Position numbers and translations under genes: made by a program
NCBI GenBank assembly: GCA_916700875.1
Contig: CAKAKS010000013.1
Coordinates: 14,876,596 to 14,940,595 of the forward strand
Source: Sebastes aleutianus
Taxonomy: Eukaryota > Chordata > Actinopteri > Perciformes > Sebastidae
DNA: 64,000 bases
Reading direction: 5' to 3'
Shown here: positions 34,951-47,380 of the stretch, one piece after another
Position numbering within the stretch: the first letter of the stretch is position 1
Layout of the letters: every line of letters starts with the position of its first letter
Notes under the pieces: model-generated
Databases searched by the model: none
The model's input: the letters and a program-made list of their open reading frames with translations, nothing else
What the model was told of the DNA's origin: nothing

Positions 34951-35764
34951 TTAAAGGTGCAGTGTGTAGGATTTGGCGGCATCTAGTGGTGTGGTTGCAG
35001 ATTGCAACCAACTGAGTACCGCTCCGCTCACTCCTCCCTTTCCAAGACTACGTTAACGTGAGCCACAGAGTGCAAAATCGTGGTAACGCCGTTCGCCTCG
35101 CTCAGAGGCCATCCTTACCATAATAGCACTACTTTAGGATCAACGGAGGTCAGACGGCGGCTGGCGGGACCACGGTTTTGTTTTGCACTCTGCGGCTCAA
35201 GTTACCGCAGTTTTAGAAGCGTATTGGAGAACTACGGTGGCCTTCAGGTAATGTAAAAGGCGAAAAGCTCTCGCTAGAGCCAGTGTTTGGTTTGTCCATT
35301 CTGTGCTGCTGTAGGACTCCGTGACGAGGACCCGCTCCCTATGTAGATATGAAGGGCTCATTCTAAGCAAACAAAAACACAACAATTCTAATTTCAGGTA
35401 TTCATATACGTGTATATATATGTTTTATGGATCTGGTGGCATCTAGCAGTGAGGTTGCAGATTGCAACCAACTGAAACCTCTCCCATGTAGAAGAACTAC
35501 GGTGGCCGACGCAAAGACACGAATGGCCCTATCTAGAGCCAGTGTTTGGTTTGTCCATTCTGGGCTCCTGTAGAAACATGGCGGCCGGCTCCATGAAGAG
35601 GACCCGCAACCTATGTAGATATAAAAAGATATTCTAAGGTAACAAAAACACAACAATTCCCATTTTCAGGTGATTATACACTAAAGAAAACATAAGCTAC
35701 TTATTAATATTATATTCCATTTCTGTCAATAGATCCCCCTAAATGCTACACACTGCTCCTTTAA
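34951..35764. mobile_element. Two family A MITE copies joined head to tail
   Basis: The first copy starts TTAAAGGTGCAGTGTGTAGG. A second internal start (GGATCTGGTGGCATCTAGCA, about 35428) repeats the left half, and one shared right end reaches ACACTGCTCCTTTAA. The first copy lacks its own right end. Confidence 0.8.
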
Positions 35765-37244
35765 TGTGTCATATTAAGTGGATATTGAGCTGGGGAACAT
35801 AGGACCATGGGAACATGGCACAGCAGTGCTAAATGCTAACATGCATACAATGACAATGCTAACATGCAGATATTTAGTAGCCTAAGAGTATTTACTATGT
35901 TCACAATCTTAGTTTAGTGTGTAAACATGCTAACATTTCTTAAAAATAAAAAAATTAAGATATCTAAATTAAAAAAAAATTCTATAATATTCTACTTTTG
36001 CTTGCGTTCCTGTTGGATTAAATTCAATACTTGATGCCTACAGTGATCCATTATGGGCACTGTCCCTCAGCCTGTGTTAACTCCCGCTGTATCAGACTGC
36101 CCTCTGAGCTATGGTGTTTACGTGCTACTTGGCAATGCAAAGTAGATTTTAAATTCCGCTCACCAACATTGCATGGCGCCAGCTCGAACTGCAGCAGTGT
36201 TAGAAAGATTTGAATTTCAATACCCAGAAACCATGTGATATAAAGAGCAAACAGCAAGCTCGTGTTTACCAACCCCCACCAGTTCAACTTTCTCTGGATG
36301 GACCTCATTCTTTGCTGTTCGTGATTATTGATTTGTCACAGTGGCTCGGGACCACTGAACCATACCTGACTTGAAAATTACATTTCAATTTTGATTTCAA
36401 TTACATTAAAAAAAAATTGCCTCCTTTTTTTGTTTTCTGGTGTGAAATTACGGTCTCACAGGGCAGCTGGCATTACAATGCACTGTCCAAAATCTGATCC
36501 TATTTGCTACCTGATGCCAAATGGAAATAATGAATGAGTAAACAAGCATCTATTTATAAATCCATTTATATCTACTGTACTTTTTACTATACAGTAGGTA
36601 TACTTTAGTGTAAAGATATATGATGATGCACAGCCAAGTTTGATAAGAATGGCTGGGAATGTCCTGTAATTTAACAAAAAGAAAAGATGATTATGCAAAT
36701 CCCAAAAGAAGAACATTGTTTACATGGATACAAACACTGAGGAGACAAACATATCTGGCTCACACTGGATCCTAGTGTGACATGCATGCACCCTTAAGCC
36801 ACGTTCATCAGATTTCCACTTTCCAAGGAAGAGGCTGTCCCGTGGGTCAGGAGGAAACGTGGAATCACGCCCAGTTCGTCTAGGGAACAAAACAGGCCTA
36901 TCAAGTGACCCCGGACACCCGCCGAGGATGGAGAGGGGGACTCAAAAGCTGGTAAACATCTGTAGGCTGTCAAGGCTACAGAATGTGCTGTGTAGGCAGA
37001 GGGCATGTGTGATCAGTCTGATCAGTGTGATTGACTCTGCAGCTGCGGCAAGGAGGCATTTCACAACACGGTACTGTCACTGAAACCCACACTGCGCGGC
37101 TTGAGATGAATCATGTCGACACTGAGTGTCTCAAGTAGCACCAATGAGCTTCAGTGAATGAGCTGCCCGGCCAGTAGAGTGCAGCTCTGATTCTTTTGGT
37201 TGCAGCAGCATGAAAGGACTTCAGTACTTTTCCAAGAGGCTGGA

Positions 37245-37985
37245 TTAAACCTGCAGTAGGCAGAATGTTTTTGGCATCATTGGGCAAAAATAATAACCTT
37301 CTGCAGCTCCTCACGGCTCTGTTTTCAGGCTTTAAAAAATCTAGCCCGTGACAGGAGACTTTGGCCAATCACAGGTTTCACATTTCATAGAGAGAGAGCA
37401 TTCCTATTGGCTGTTCATTCAATGGAGACAGCTGTCAATCACTACAATCAAACGGTCAAACTAGGCAGCGCTGATCTAATATGAATCAATATTCTGTTAC
37501 TGTAATGCTTATTTATCACTTAAAATGTTTTCAGAAACATCTTGTAGTGTACTGTTTAGCTGTGAAAGGAGAAAGTTTACTCCAACTGGTGGGCGGTGCT
37601 TGGTATTTCCTCAACTGATCTCAACATGGCTGCCGGGTCACAAACTTTCTCATTTTACAGCTAAACAGTACACTACAAGATGATTCTGAAAACATTTGAG
37701 GCGAGAAATAGGCATTACAGTAACAGAATATTAATTCATATTTGAGTTTGCGAGTGATTGACAGCCGCTCAGAGACGGCAAGTCTCCAGCTCGGCTCGGA
37801 TTGGCTGTTTTCCTCCGGTCTGTGAAATCTTGCAGATGCCGTTAGGAGCACCGGAGGACACAGAGGCACATGATTTTATTTCAGATTACCTGTCTCATGC
37901 ACTACTGTCAGTAAATAGTGACCGTTTTATAAAAATAACTTTTTTGTAATTATATTTGCTCCATTTCTACCCACTGCTGCTTTAA
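37245..37985. mobile_element. 741-bp foldback MITE bounded by TTAA
   Basis: It begins TTAAACCTGCAGTAGGCAGA and ends CTACCCACTGCTGCTTTAA. Inner arms are inverted copies, for example GTAGTGTACTGTTTAGCTGT at 37543-37562 and ACAGCTAAACAGTACACTAC near 37658. Confidence 0.8.
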
Positions 37986-39071
37986 GCACTCAAGTACTTT
38001 TTAAAAGAATAGACATAAATTCTCAACTATAAATAGGGGTGTTAAATTTAGTAATGGTTACGTGTTCTATACAACTTATTTTTATGATATTCAGTAGCAG
38101 TATATTTACCAGTGACCCTTGTGACGGCTCCTGCTTGTCTGCATATGTCCACAGACAGACCTTACCTTGGGCCCCTCAGTGCCAACTTGCATTGCTGACC
38201 CACATGAGCACAGCGAGGGAAAGGGGTCGAACGAGGTTGCGTACATGTGACACCGAGTAAATGATCACCGGTGCTTTGTCCCCTCACAATGACGGTGATG
38301 CGTCTTGCACAAGATCATGTGGCTTCCGTCATTAACCTACTGTAACCACATGACCCTGTTCAGTTGTCTGTACATAAATGACGATAACTAGTGAAACCCT
38401 TATGCAATCAATATGTAGTACACCATTACATCAATAGCATACTTACTTTAGCCTAAAAAAAAAAAATCATGCATTTACAAAGATAAGAGGCTGAAATGGA
38501 GAAAAAAAGGGTCTCAAGCACAAATGTCATTACTACAAATGTCCCACACAGGTGCCACAATCTTTCTGAATCTCATTTGTATGGCTGACAAATGGAGGCC
38601 CACAAAATCACTATGGAGATGCCTCCATTAAAGACGGCGAGAGAAATGTCACACAAACGCCACAAGCAGCTGATGTGCTTCTATAAAGAGCTACAGCAGT
38701 GCCTGAGCACAAACTGCTACTTATGTGAGGATGTTTCTCAACTACTAACCTGTGGGAGCAGATGGGATAGTTTTTTATGAATTAGTTATGACAAATAAGC
38801 CTTATAATGCCTATAAAGTTGCTCTACAGCGACTGCTCATGGCTTTCCGTGATGTCAAGCTGAGATATTCTTTTGTCATACTGGCCGGCATGATAAAGAA
38901 ACACATCACATGCTTGTAGAGATCTTGTTGTCCCAGTTTCGAAAGCCTGCACTGTGCCACTGTTGCCTGCCCACTCCAGGATCGCTGGCTCGGTCATGGC
39001 TCCAGAAAACACTCAGCAATTATCTGTGACTGAACAAACGAGTCTAAAAATGTAAAGTAAGGTTTCAATTT

Positions 39072-40011
39072 TTTATTGTCCAATAGACAAGACGTAGTTT
39101 TGTTCAAATGGCATTTTAAAAAAAGAACAAAAAACTGTAGGGAATTCACCAAAAACCTTGAATTGCTAGCTGGACCTTCAGTAATTTCTTTGCACGTCCC
39201 GAGTTAACAAAATTACATAAAATCAAATAAGTGTTTACATTTGGGTCAACCATCCTTTTAATAGTCTATAAAGGCTCTGCATTGAAAAGGTGCGTCTGGG
39301 GGAGGGGGTGTAAAAAAAATTAAAAAAAATGCATAAAACGTTTACATCAAACAGCTCAGAGTGAAAAAAAAATAAGTACATTTCTAGGACATTTAAGGCA
39401 TCCACATTCCCCTATAGTGTGAGAAGCCCACACCATGACAGCAGCATCTTCACAAGATATTCAGTCTTCATCCGCAGCTCTAAATACAGCATTACACAAC
39501 AAGCTACATATGGCCCCCAAAGACTACATTTCAGTCTCCTATTCAAGCCCAGGTGTGTTTACTGCTGCTGAACACATTCAATGGATATGGAAACACAGAC
39601 GCATCAACAAAGTGGCTAGTGTCTTTTTAACTAAAGTGTACCCACAGTATGTCCCTCTCAAACATGTTGACGTGAACATGGTTTTACATTCATCTGCAAA
39701 ATGTACAGTTTAAAATTGTGTTTGAGCAACAAATGCTCCGATTAGAATAGAAAAGAAAAAACATTCAGGATATTACAATTGTGCTGATAAAAAAAAAAAT
39801 GCACTTAGAAACACTGAAGCCAAAACCAGAACTATCAAGCTTTTAACTTTACATCCCAAGTTCCAAACTGGCTACTAATAGTTGAACTGACAAACTGTAT
39901 TGTACAAAAACACTGTAGAAAATATGACACCACCAGAGTGTCATTTACATTTGGGCAGAAGTGCTTTTACCCACTGGAAACCCGATATCCCGCTCTAATC
40001 CCTCCCATAGT
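39072..40011 (-). other. ddit4l: Probable ddit4l 3' UTR
   Basis: Non-coding stretch after the stop codon. The sense-direction AATAAA at 39072-39077 is a candidate polyadenylation signal. Several poly(A) or poly(T) runs occur but no transposon is recognised. Confidence 0.5.
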
Positions 40012-41661
40012 TCAGCACTCCTCTACCACGGTGCCAGCCGAGGAAGAGTACAGTTTTTTCTTCACAAGTCGGAAACCTGGACTCAGTTTAAGTACGTGCC
40101 TGAAAGTCGGGGCGAAGCAGGTCCCCATAAAAAGGAAGTCCCGCAGGCTGGGCCAGGCGGTGCCGTCCTGCTTGAACACGAGAGTCAGCTCAAACGTGGG
40201 CACCACGGTCGCGTCGTACACGATGCGCTCCAGCCGCTTGCAGCCCTTTTCCAGTTCCAGGTGGACGTAGAGGACGCAGCCGCGCAGGCCGCAGGGCTCG
40301 CAGGACGCCAGCCGCAGGACCTCGCGAGCTATTCTACGCGTGAGCTTCTCTGGTACCAGCACAGAGGAGCAGTGCAGCGTCGTCTTCTTGGCTCGTGACA
40401 GGCAGTTTTCGAACATTTTGGCCAGCTGTTGACAAGTTCGGTCTTCAGTGGCATCCGTGTTCCTCTGGGGTTCGGCCAGGCAGTGATCCCAGAAATCCAG
40501 TTCTGGGAAAACAATGCAAGTTGAACATTTAGGGACCAATGCCAATGTTATATTCAAAGAGGACCTATTATGCTTATTGTTAAGTGCATACATGTATTTT
40601 GGGTATCTACTAGAACATGTAATGTTCAGAAAACACTTTTCTTTTCTCATAGCGGCTGTGCTGCAGCACCTCTTTTCACCCTTTGTCTGAAATGCTCTGT
40701 TTGAGCTCCTGCCCCGCCCAGTCTGCTCTGATTGGTCAGTTGGCCCACTGTTGCGACTGGCCAACTGAACCAAACTCTTTGGACAACACTCCAGCTCCAC
40801 TCTAACCAGTTTTGTTCGAGGGCGTGCCAAGCTAGCCGTTATGCAAATGTGTTACTTGGTAACATCACAACGTTACGGAAGAAAAGGCGGGACTTCAAGC
40901 GAGGCGTTTCAGGAGCAGAGTTCCTCTGGGGGAAAGTAACTCCCTTTGGAGTAGACTTTGGGCTTTGTAACTTTGCAGACCTTTTACATGCAAAAAAAAC
41001 TATATAACACACTAAAGGAAAGGGAAAAAGCACAATAGGTCCTCTTTAATACTAACAGAAAGACAATAAATGGCTATTTCAAGATGCAGACATGCACAAA
41101 TCACATTTTTTTATTTAGTTTTGACCACACCTAAACTACAAATAAATACATGATCGAGGGAATTGCTTTTGCATCCCCTCTGGTTGCAGTGTGTGGATGT
41201 GAGTCAACAATCACATGAGAAAAAAGAAGGATAAACATCACAGCCAGACAGCATCCAAAATATTAATTTACGAATCAAACCATCACATTATAGGTTTTGC
41301 AATACAATAATTTAGCTTTGGACAGGAAAGAAATGTCTGGCTATTATCCACATGCTGCTGCTGTTGTGAAGACAGGCTGAAGGGATGACTTCATCCTCTG
41401 TTGACTTCCCTCTCCTCACCCCTCCCCTCCCCTCCCCTCCCCTCCACTGCTGCAGCCATGCACCACACAGGGATAAACAAGCACCTACCACTGGAAGTAT
41501 CCAGCAACTGGCGAATCTCTCTCTCTATACAGACAAAAACACAGAGAAAAAGCTATAGCACCTAGCTTACCTTTCTCAATGCAAGCCTGGTCATATCTTC
41601 GGTCAAACAGATCTGAGATGCATTCGCTGCTCTTGGTTTTTAAAGTGCTTGTGGCGACCAT
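40012..41661 (-). CDS. ddit4l: DNA-damage-inducible transcript 4-like (REDD2)
   Basis: Ddit4l (REDD2) is a cytosolic stress-induced inhibitor of mTORC1 that acts upstream of TSC1/TSC2. There are two coding exons: 41571-41661 (MVATSTLKTKSSECISDLFD...) and 40012-40502. The intron has donor AAAG|GTAAGC and acceptor TTTTCCCAG. The product is 193 residues, the same length as the human protein. Family hallmarks are FWDHCLAEP, CSSVLVPEKLTRRIAREVLR, LASCEPCGLRGC, VVPTFELTLVFKQDG and the tail FRLVKKKLYSS...EEC. The start at 41661 has a strong Kozak context (GTCACCATGG); the upstream in-frame codons lack an ATG. The tail KLYSSSAGTVVEEC and the N-terminus MVAT favour DDIT4L over DDIT4. The intron holds a MITE (40555-41048). 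Confidence 0.97.
40555..41048. mobile_element. MITE, family B (GGACCTATTATGC ends)
   Basis: The left end AGAGGACCTATTATGCTTAT and right end AGCACAATAGGTCCTCTTTAA are inverted. Shared interior blocks with the 58465-58964 copy include AGCGGCTGTGCTGCAGCACC and AAGTAACTCCCTTTGG. In the ddit4l intron. Confidence 0.85.
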
Positions 41662-42070
41662 GGTGACAGACTTGATCTCTCCAGGCAGGAGTGGGCTGTT
41701 TTCCTCTGGTTTTAGCAAAGATACCTGGAAGAAAACGACATAGCAGCGTCAGTGCAACAGTCAGAAGAGTGTTGTTTTCAGCTCATTAATAGACAGGTGG
41801 CTCATTTAGGCTGCTACTTTATGATGTGAACGATTCAAACTGTCAAAATAAAACGTTAGCCACAAGTAGACAACTAGTTAACCCGTCCTAACTAAACAGA
41901 AGTTAACTATTTAAGCTCTTTAGCTGCTCATTTCTAGCTAACAGACACTTGTTTGAAATATTAAATGACTTACCTTAAATATTATTTAGTGCAAAATTAT
42001 TTACTTAAGACGGTTTCTCATAAATAAGTTATTATTAATCTGACACACATACATACAGACACATTAAACT
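41571..42070 (-). other. ddit4l: ddit4l 5' exons and first intron
   Basis: Sense reading predicts a non-coding exon 1 from a start site near 42070 down to 41974 (ATTTAAG|GTAAGTC), an intron, and exon 2 beginning at 41727 (acceptor TTTTCTTCCAG) that carries the ATG at 41661. Confidence 0.6.
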
Positions 42071-42095
42071 GCAGCTGACTGAACTTCTGAGGAGG

Positions 42096-42185
42096 TTTTA
42101 TACTTCTCATCCAGCTCAGCTGACCAGAGGGCTTGACCAATCAGAACACGCCTCCTCACGTCATACGTAGCTCTTCCCTGATTGG
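42096..42185 (-). promoter_or_regulatory. ddit4l core promoter: TATA, CCAAT and CRE/HIF-type motif
   Basis: On the minus strand there is TATAAAA at 42096-42102, TGACGTGA at 42156-42163 (a CRE/ATF-like site that also contains the HIF core ACGTG), and CCAAT boxes at 42137-42141 (plus-strand orientation) and 42181-42185. The motifs suit a gene known to be induced by hypoxia and stress. Binding is inferred. Confidence 0.7.
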
Positions 42186-42329
42186 CTGCCAAAGAGGGTT
42201 TGAATTAAATAATTGACCAATGTACTTGGGGGGAGAATATTTGTGTTGCTACATGGACGAGGAAGATGAAGTTTATGAAGTGAAGTTTGGTATTTGCTTT
42301 GAAAAAAAGAGGGATTTTTTGGGATTAAT

Positions 42330-42580
42330 TTACCACAACCCTATATTTTATTTCCACACAGGGCTTGTTTATTTAGCCTTTAAATAACTGGCACTTTTCC
42401 TTTGTTTTATTCTTGTCTTTTACATGTTTTATTGTTCTTATGCCTTCCTTTGTTTTATTGCTTATTCATGTTTTAATCTGTCTGTTTATTTATTTATTCT
42501 TTTGTTTCTCCACTGTTTTGTAAAACACTTTGAACTACTCATCCTGTATGAAAGGTGCAATATAAATAAAGTTTATAATT
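42330..42580 (+). mobile_element. L2-like LINE 3' tail
   Basis: GTAAAACACTTTGAACTACT and GTATGAAAGGTGCAATATAA then ATAAAGTTTATAATTATAAT are the standard 3' end of fish L2-like LINEs. Confidence 0.65.
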
Positions 42581-42654
42581 ATAATCATTATTATTATTAT
42601 TACACAAGTTTGTATACAAGATTTCATCAGTATGCAACTAATACTTAACTCTTA

Positions 42655-42850
42655 TTTATCAGAATATAACATATGTCTATCCTTTGCACCTTAACGGCAA
42701 TCTGTATATATGTATATAAACCACATACTGTATATCCTCATATTTAGCACTTTACTAGTTTACACTCTGGTTAGATGCAAAACTGCATTTCGTTATACTT
42801 GTACTATGTGCATTGGCAATACAGTTGAATCTAATCTAATCTAATTATTA
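42655..42850 (+). mobile_element. Rex1-like LINE 3' tail with (ATCTA)n end
   Basis: CTGCATTTCGTTATACTTGT and CATTGGCAATACAGTTGAAT, followed by repeats of CTAAT, resemble the 3' ends of fish Rex1/CR1-type LINEs. Confidence 0.55.
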
Positions 42851-42860
42851 TTAATATAAT

Positions 42861-42894
<34 letters not shown>

Positions 42895-44018
42895 TATCCA
42901 CCTGTTTAAGATAAGATAAAATGGAGGATTTGCAATACTGACACCATGAAAGTGACCAAAACTAAACTAAGAATGGCAAACACACAATTAAATATTATTT
43001 TTCATATCAAATACAGAATGACAACCAACCTCTTATACTGTATGATGTATCATATTGGTCATTATATTTCATTAAAAGACTTACTTAGTGTCAGTATTCA
43101 ATGTCAATGTTCAAAATAGTCCATTTAAACTCAAATGTTGCATCACCAAATACAAGTATGTTAAGTTAAGTACAACCATGCAATAATACAGAGTTCATAT
43201 TCTTTCAACACAAGATGAATAAAATAGACCCATATGCAAAGATAAAACAATGTTTTTTATGACAGCATTCAACAACTACTACATCTCCCATGAGGCTTTG
43301 ACAGTGTACCATGCTGTTGTCAAATGCTAAGGAAATAACTATTTTTTCTTTTTACTCTTTGCTAAAGAGATGATTAAATCTATTTTACAACCAAGTACTG
43401 TAGTAGATACCAATATGGTTTTATTATAGACAGAACAATAAAAGTCAGATAACTAACATCATGCATAAAATGTTGTAGTTATCCCAATTTTAAAAAATAA
43501 TTGTTGAACAATCTCCAGCATTTTCAGCAGGATTAACACATTCAAACATCTTGACCTCAAGAGCATTATTTTTTGGAGTCCTCACTCACCAATCCCAGAG
43601 GGCCAAAGGGTCTGCAGCAAAATAAAGTATTATTAGTGGTTGCCATATGGAAAAGTACCCCAAAAATAGAAGGCCAGAGAATGAAAACTATTCTCAGTGG
43701 CTTTCACATCAGACGGGCATGTAATTATGTGCAAAATAAGAGAAACGTTTTCCCAAATGGATGTCTAAAACACAGACATCTGTGGCCTACTTTACATACG
43801 GGAGGAGGAAGCACCGACTCGACCAGCTTTACTATATGTGTATACATTTGTACATTACACTTGGCAGGTAAACACTGAGCCCATTTGTTCAGCTCATCAG
43901 CAGTTTATCCCTCATCATACACTGTCCAAACAGAAAGTTTCTCCCAGTAACTGGATCTGCCCCTCTTAGGCTACCTCCCAGCAGCTCTGCTGGCTAAAGG
44001 GTAATGGAATCCAGTGGA

Positions 44019-44021
<3 letters not shown>

Positions 44022-44082
<61 letters not shown>
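44022..44082. repeat. (GA)n microsatellite
   Basis: About 29 uninterrupted GA units, a purine-only tract. Confidence 0.95.
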
Positions 44083-44085
<3 letters not shown>

Positions 44086-44261
44086 TCCTACAGTCACATG
44101 GGGAGAACCAGATATGCCTCAGAAAAAAAGTCACATGCTTTAGCTAGTGTTACTGCCTTTGTGCATGCAGGTATATACTGGGTAAAGTGCTAGATAAGCA
44201 AGGCTTTTGTTTAAGTTATGTGCAAAAGGCTTTGATATTAGGTTTAGCAGGTTTTTATGTG

Positions 44262-44293
44262 AATATATATATATATATGTATGTGTATATATC

Positions 44294-44335
<42 letters not shown>
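44262..44335. repeat. (TA)n microsatellite
   Basis: TA runs with short GTATGTGTA and CATATG interruptions. Confidence 0.9.
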
Positions 44336-44337
<2 letters not shown>

Positions 44338-45172
44338 TTATTTTAATTGTTTATTTGTAAAAAGAAAATATGGAAAAAAATAATTAAAATATATGAAAAA
44401 GTTTGTTGAGGTCTACGGGAATATTTTGTCATGTTACTGTACTTGAAATATGTATTAAATTTATTAAAATTAAATTTACACCCCTTGGATTCTGTTTAAA
44501 ATGATAAAAAAACAACAATGATAACAATATTGGCTATTTGATCATTCATCAGCTGCAATGTAGGCTATGCAAGGAAGAACCGGTTTCTGACCCAGACAGT
44601 TCAAAAATGCATCGCATCAGCGCTCACTATCACATGGTTGTAATGAGGATTTGACCTACATTCATGTTGAATATACAAGGTCACTACAGTTGCTGACAAT
44701 TCAGACCCACATTTCACACTGTCATAAAAAACTTAACGAGCTGGAATAGACCCGTTACGTGTTTAAAACGACATCTATGCAGGTCAGTGAAGTAAAATAA
44801 GATCAGAATACATTTTTTTTATATCCTATAAAAAACTAGTATCTTGAGAGTGAGCTTCAGTGAGCCATTTAAGAAGAGGAAAAAAATATACTTTTTTTTA
44901 TAGTAGACACAATGCCTGTCTTCATAGTGTCCAACTCGTATTTGCAGATGCTGTCATAATTTGCAACAATGTGGGTTAACTGGGTGAAAATATAGTAGTG
45001 CCCTGATTACAGCAATGTCTACAGTAGATGTACATCAATTATATATATAAAACAGTAAATTCAGGGTAATGAAATGACCATATATGTATGTGAGAGCAAC
45101 ATTATTCCCAATGTTAAGAAGCAGCACATTTATACAACGGAAAATCATTTGAGAACAGATCAACATGCCATC

Positions 45173-45755
45173 TTAAAGGTACAGTGTGTAGGATTTGTCG
45201 GCTTCTGGTGGTGTGGTTGCAGATTGCAACCAACTGAGTACCTCTCCGCTCACTCCTCCCTTTGCAAGACTGCGGTAAACGCTTGGAGTGATCGCAAGAC
45301 TAATGCAAATCAATTTACCATTTTTTGTTAGCCGCCAAGTGCAAAACCGTGGTAACGCCGTTCGCCTCGCTCAGAGGTCATCCTTACCATAATAACACTA
45401 CTTTAGGAGCAATGGAAGTCAGACGGCGGCTGGTGGTACCACGGTTTTGCACTCAGCGGCTCACGTTACCGCAGTTTCACAAGGCTGTCAGAGAACTACG
45501 GTGGCCTTCAGGTTACGTAAAAACGCAAAGGCTCTCGTTAGAGCCAGTGTTTGGTTAGTCCGTTCTGGGCTACTGTAGAAACATGGCGGACTCCGTGAAG
45601 AGGACCCGCTCCCTATGTAGATATGAAAGACTCATTCTAAGCTAACGAAAACACAAAGATTCTTAGTTTCAGGTGATTATACACTAATGAAAACATAGTT
45701 ATGAATATTATATTCCATTAATAGATCCCCAAAATGTTACACACTGTTCCTTTAA
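45173..45755. mobile_element. Family A TTAA-type MITE, near-complete copy
   Basis: TTAAAGGTACAGTGTGTAGG to TTACACACTGTTCCTTTAA. An internal palindrome pairs AAGTGCAAAACCGTGGTAAC (about 45339) with TACCACGGTTTTGCACT (about 45437). Confidence 0.85.
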
Positions 45756-46837
45756 GAATGAAAAACAAAGGCAAAGTGATAAGTGTACAGAATGAGAAAG
45801 TTACAATTCAGATAGTATATGGAGCTCAGTATAGTTTCTGACTGTCCTTACAGCTCAAACAGAGTTCAGAAAGAAAGCCCTTGTGATCTCTGCACTCATG
45901 CATGAAATAATACTCTGCAGCTAGACGCTCAAGAGACCCAATGTGTTTACAGCAAATGTCAGATCTCTGCAAGATCAATCCAGTTGCTGCTGTCAGTGCT
46001 TAAGATGTTTCCCATGCCTCGGCAGTACATTCTGCCTTTGCTTTTTTATGTGCAACCCCATCTGTCTGTGGCTTCCTGTGCTCCTGTCACACTGGAAAAG
46101 ACTTTGGCAAAATAAATCTTTGCCGTGATGATGAAATATACAGTAAAAGAGCAGAAACCAGGACAGTAATGTGAAGCACCTCGGCCTTTGACCTTCACAC
46201 CCGTGTTGGTAGTGTAAGGCGAGTCAGCCTTGCGAATTTCTTCCATGTGCCAACTCCTGTTTCCCTTATTGAGGCAGAAGATAAAACGTGTTGTGTTTCA
46301 GGTTACTAATCCATCCATGAACCTTCTGTTATCCCCCATCGAGACGCCCAGTATGCCAGTCTGGCACCGCTCCCCGCTCAGTGAAAATGTGCCCTCTTGT
46401 CGCACCCTCCTCCCTCCCCCCATGAAATTTAACAACAGGAGCCTTCTTTTGCTGAGTTGCACTTCTCTACCACAGGAGATAGCTGGGTGCATGTGCAGGA
46501 GAATTCTTCGTGCATATCAGTGCCTTGCACACAGCTGAGTAAGAGCTCCTTCCAGTAAGTTGAAAACATGTAATATGTTTTTCTTTGTTAGAGCCAGGAC
46601 ACAAAATATCCACTTATTCATCTTTTATTCATGACCAAAGTTGTGAAAAGGAGCATCTACTGTTACTTGATTAGAGATAGATGTCCTTGCAAACCTACGA
46701 AATCCTGCTGATGTTAACAGCTGTCTTTAATGCAGCTTTGGCGTAATGATATCTTACAGTTGGAATAATTTGACTTTCCTACATGTCACTGGTAGCTGAG
46801 AAAGCGGTGCAGTTTTGGCACAAATGAGCAGCATGAT

Positions 46838-47380
46838 GCAATAGAACAGACCAAAGGGCAACTGAAGCCAACGGACATTGCAATTTCACAGCCCCCTCAT
46901 TTGCAAAATGAGGCAGAAATGCATAAAGAAATATAAAAAGAAATGTATAAATAAAAGAATACAGAAGTAGATAAGGAAATAAACAGGGGGGGAAATGCAA
47001 AGGGGAAAATCGTGCAGAATAAATAAATAAATACATACATACATAAATAAATACATGCAATTTAACAATGACTAAATACATTTAAAAATAAGTAAAAAAT
47101 CTAAAATAAGTGCAAAAATAAATAAAAAATTTAAAGGTTATAAAAAAATAAAAAAATAGAAGAGTAGATAGATAGGGAAATGAATACAAAGGTAAATAAA
47201 TAGAGAAGCAAATTAAAACAGAAATATCAATTTATGTCACATTTTGTTAATTAATTCATGCCTACATTTATTTTTAATATTATTTTTGTATATTTAAGGG
47301 CATATTTATTCATTAATTTATTGAGTCATTTATTTCTTATTGATTTTGGCAGGACCCGTCCTCCATACATACACAGGAGC
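46838..47380. mobile_element. AT-rich MITE-like repeat
   Basis: It begins near CAACGGACATTGCAATTTCA-type sequence and ends GATTTTGGCAGGACCCGTCC, with many AAATAAATA units between. Common in teleosts. Boundaries approximate. Confidence 0.5.

Larger units (their letters stand above)
32447..39071. other. Intergenic region between spag17 and ddit4l
   Basis: No gene found. The left edge holds the spag17 promoter (X-box). MITEs occupy 34951-35764 and 37245-37985. The rest is AT-rich single-copy-looking sequence in which I see no open frame resembling a known protein. Confidence 0.6.

Noticed and set aside
36031..36308. Overlapping frames of 60 and 85 codons on both strands
   Set aside because: Neither shows similarity to a known family; intergenic chance frames.
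39961..40398. Plus-strand frames of 110 and 145 codons
   Set aside because: Antisense of ddit4l exon 2.
41662..41718. Longer ddit4l N-terminus starting MLKPEEN
   Set aside because: The upstream codon is TTG, not ATG. The ATG at 41661 has a strong Kozak context and matches the human start MVAT.
43573..43878. 101-codon frame in the ddit4l-emcn gap
   Set aside because: No recognisable domain, no splice context and no sequence bias of coding DNA; likely chance.
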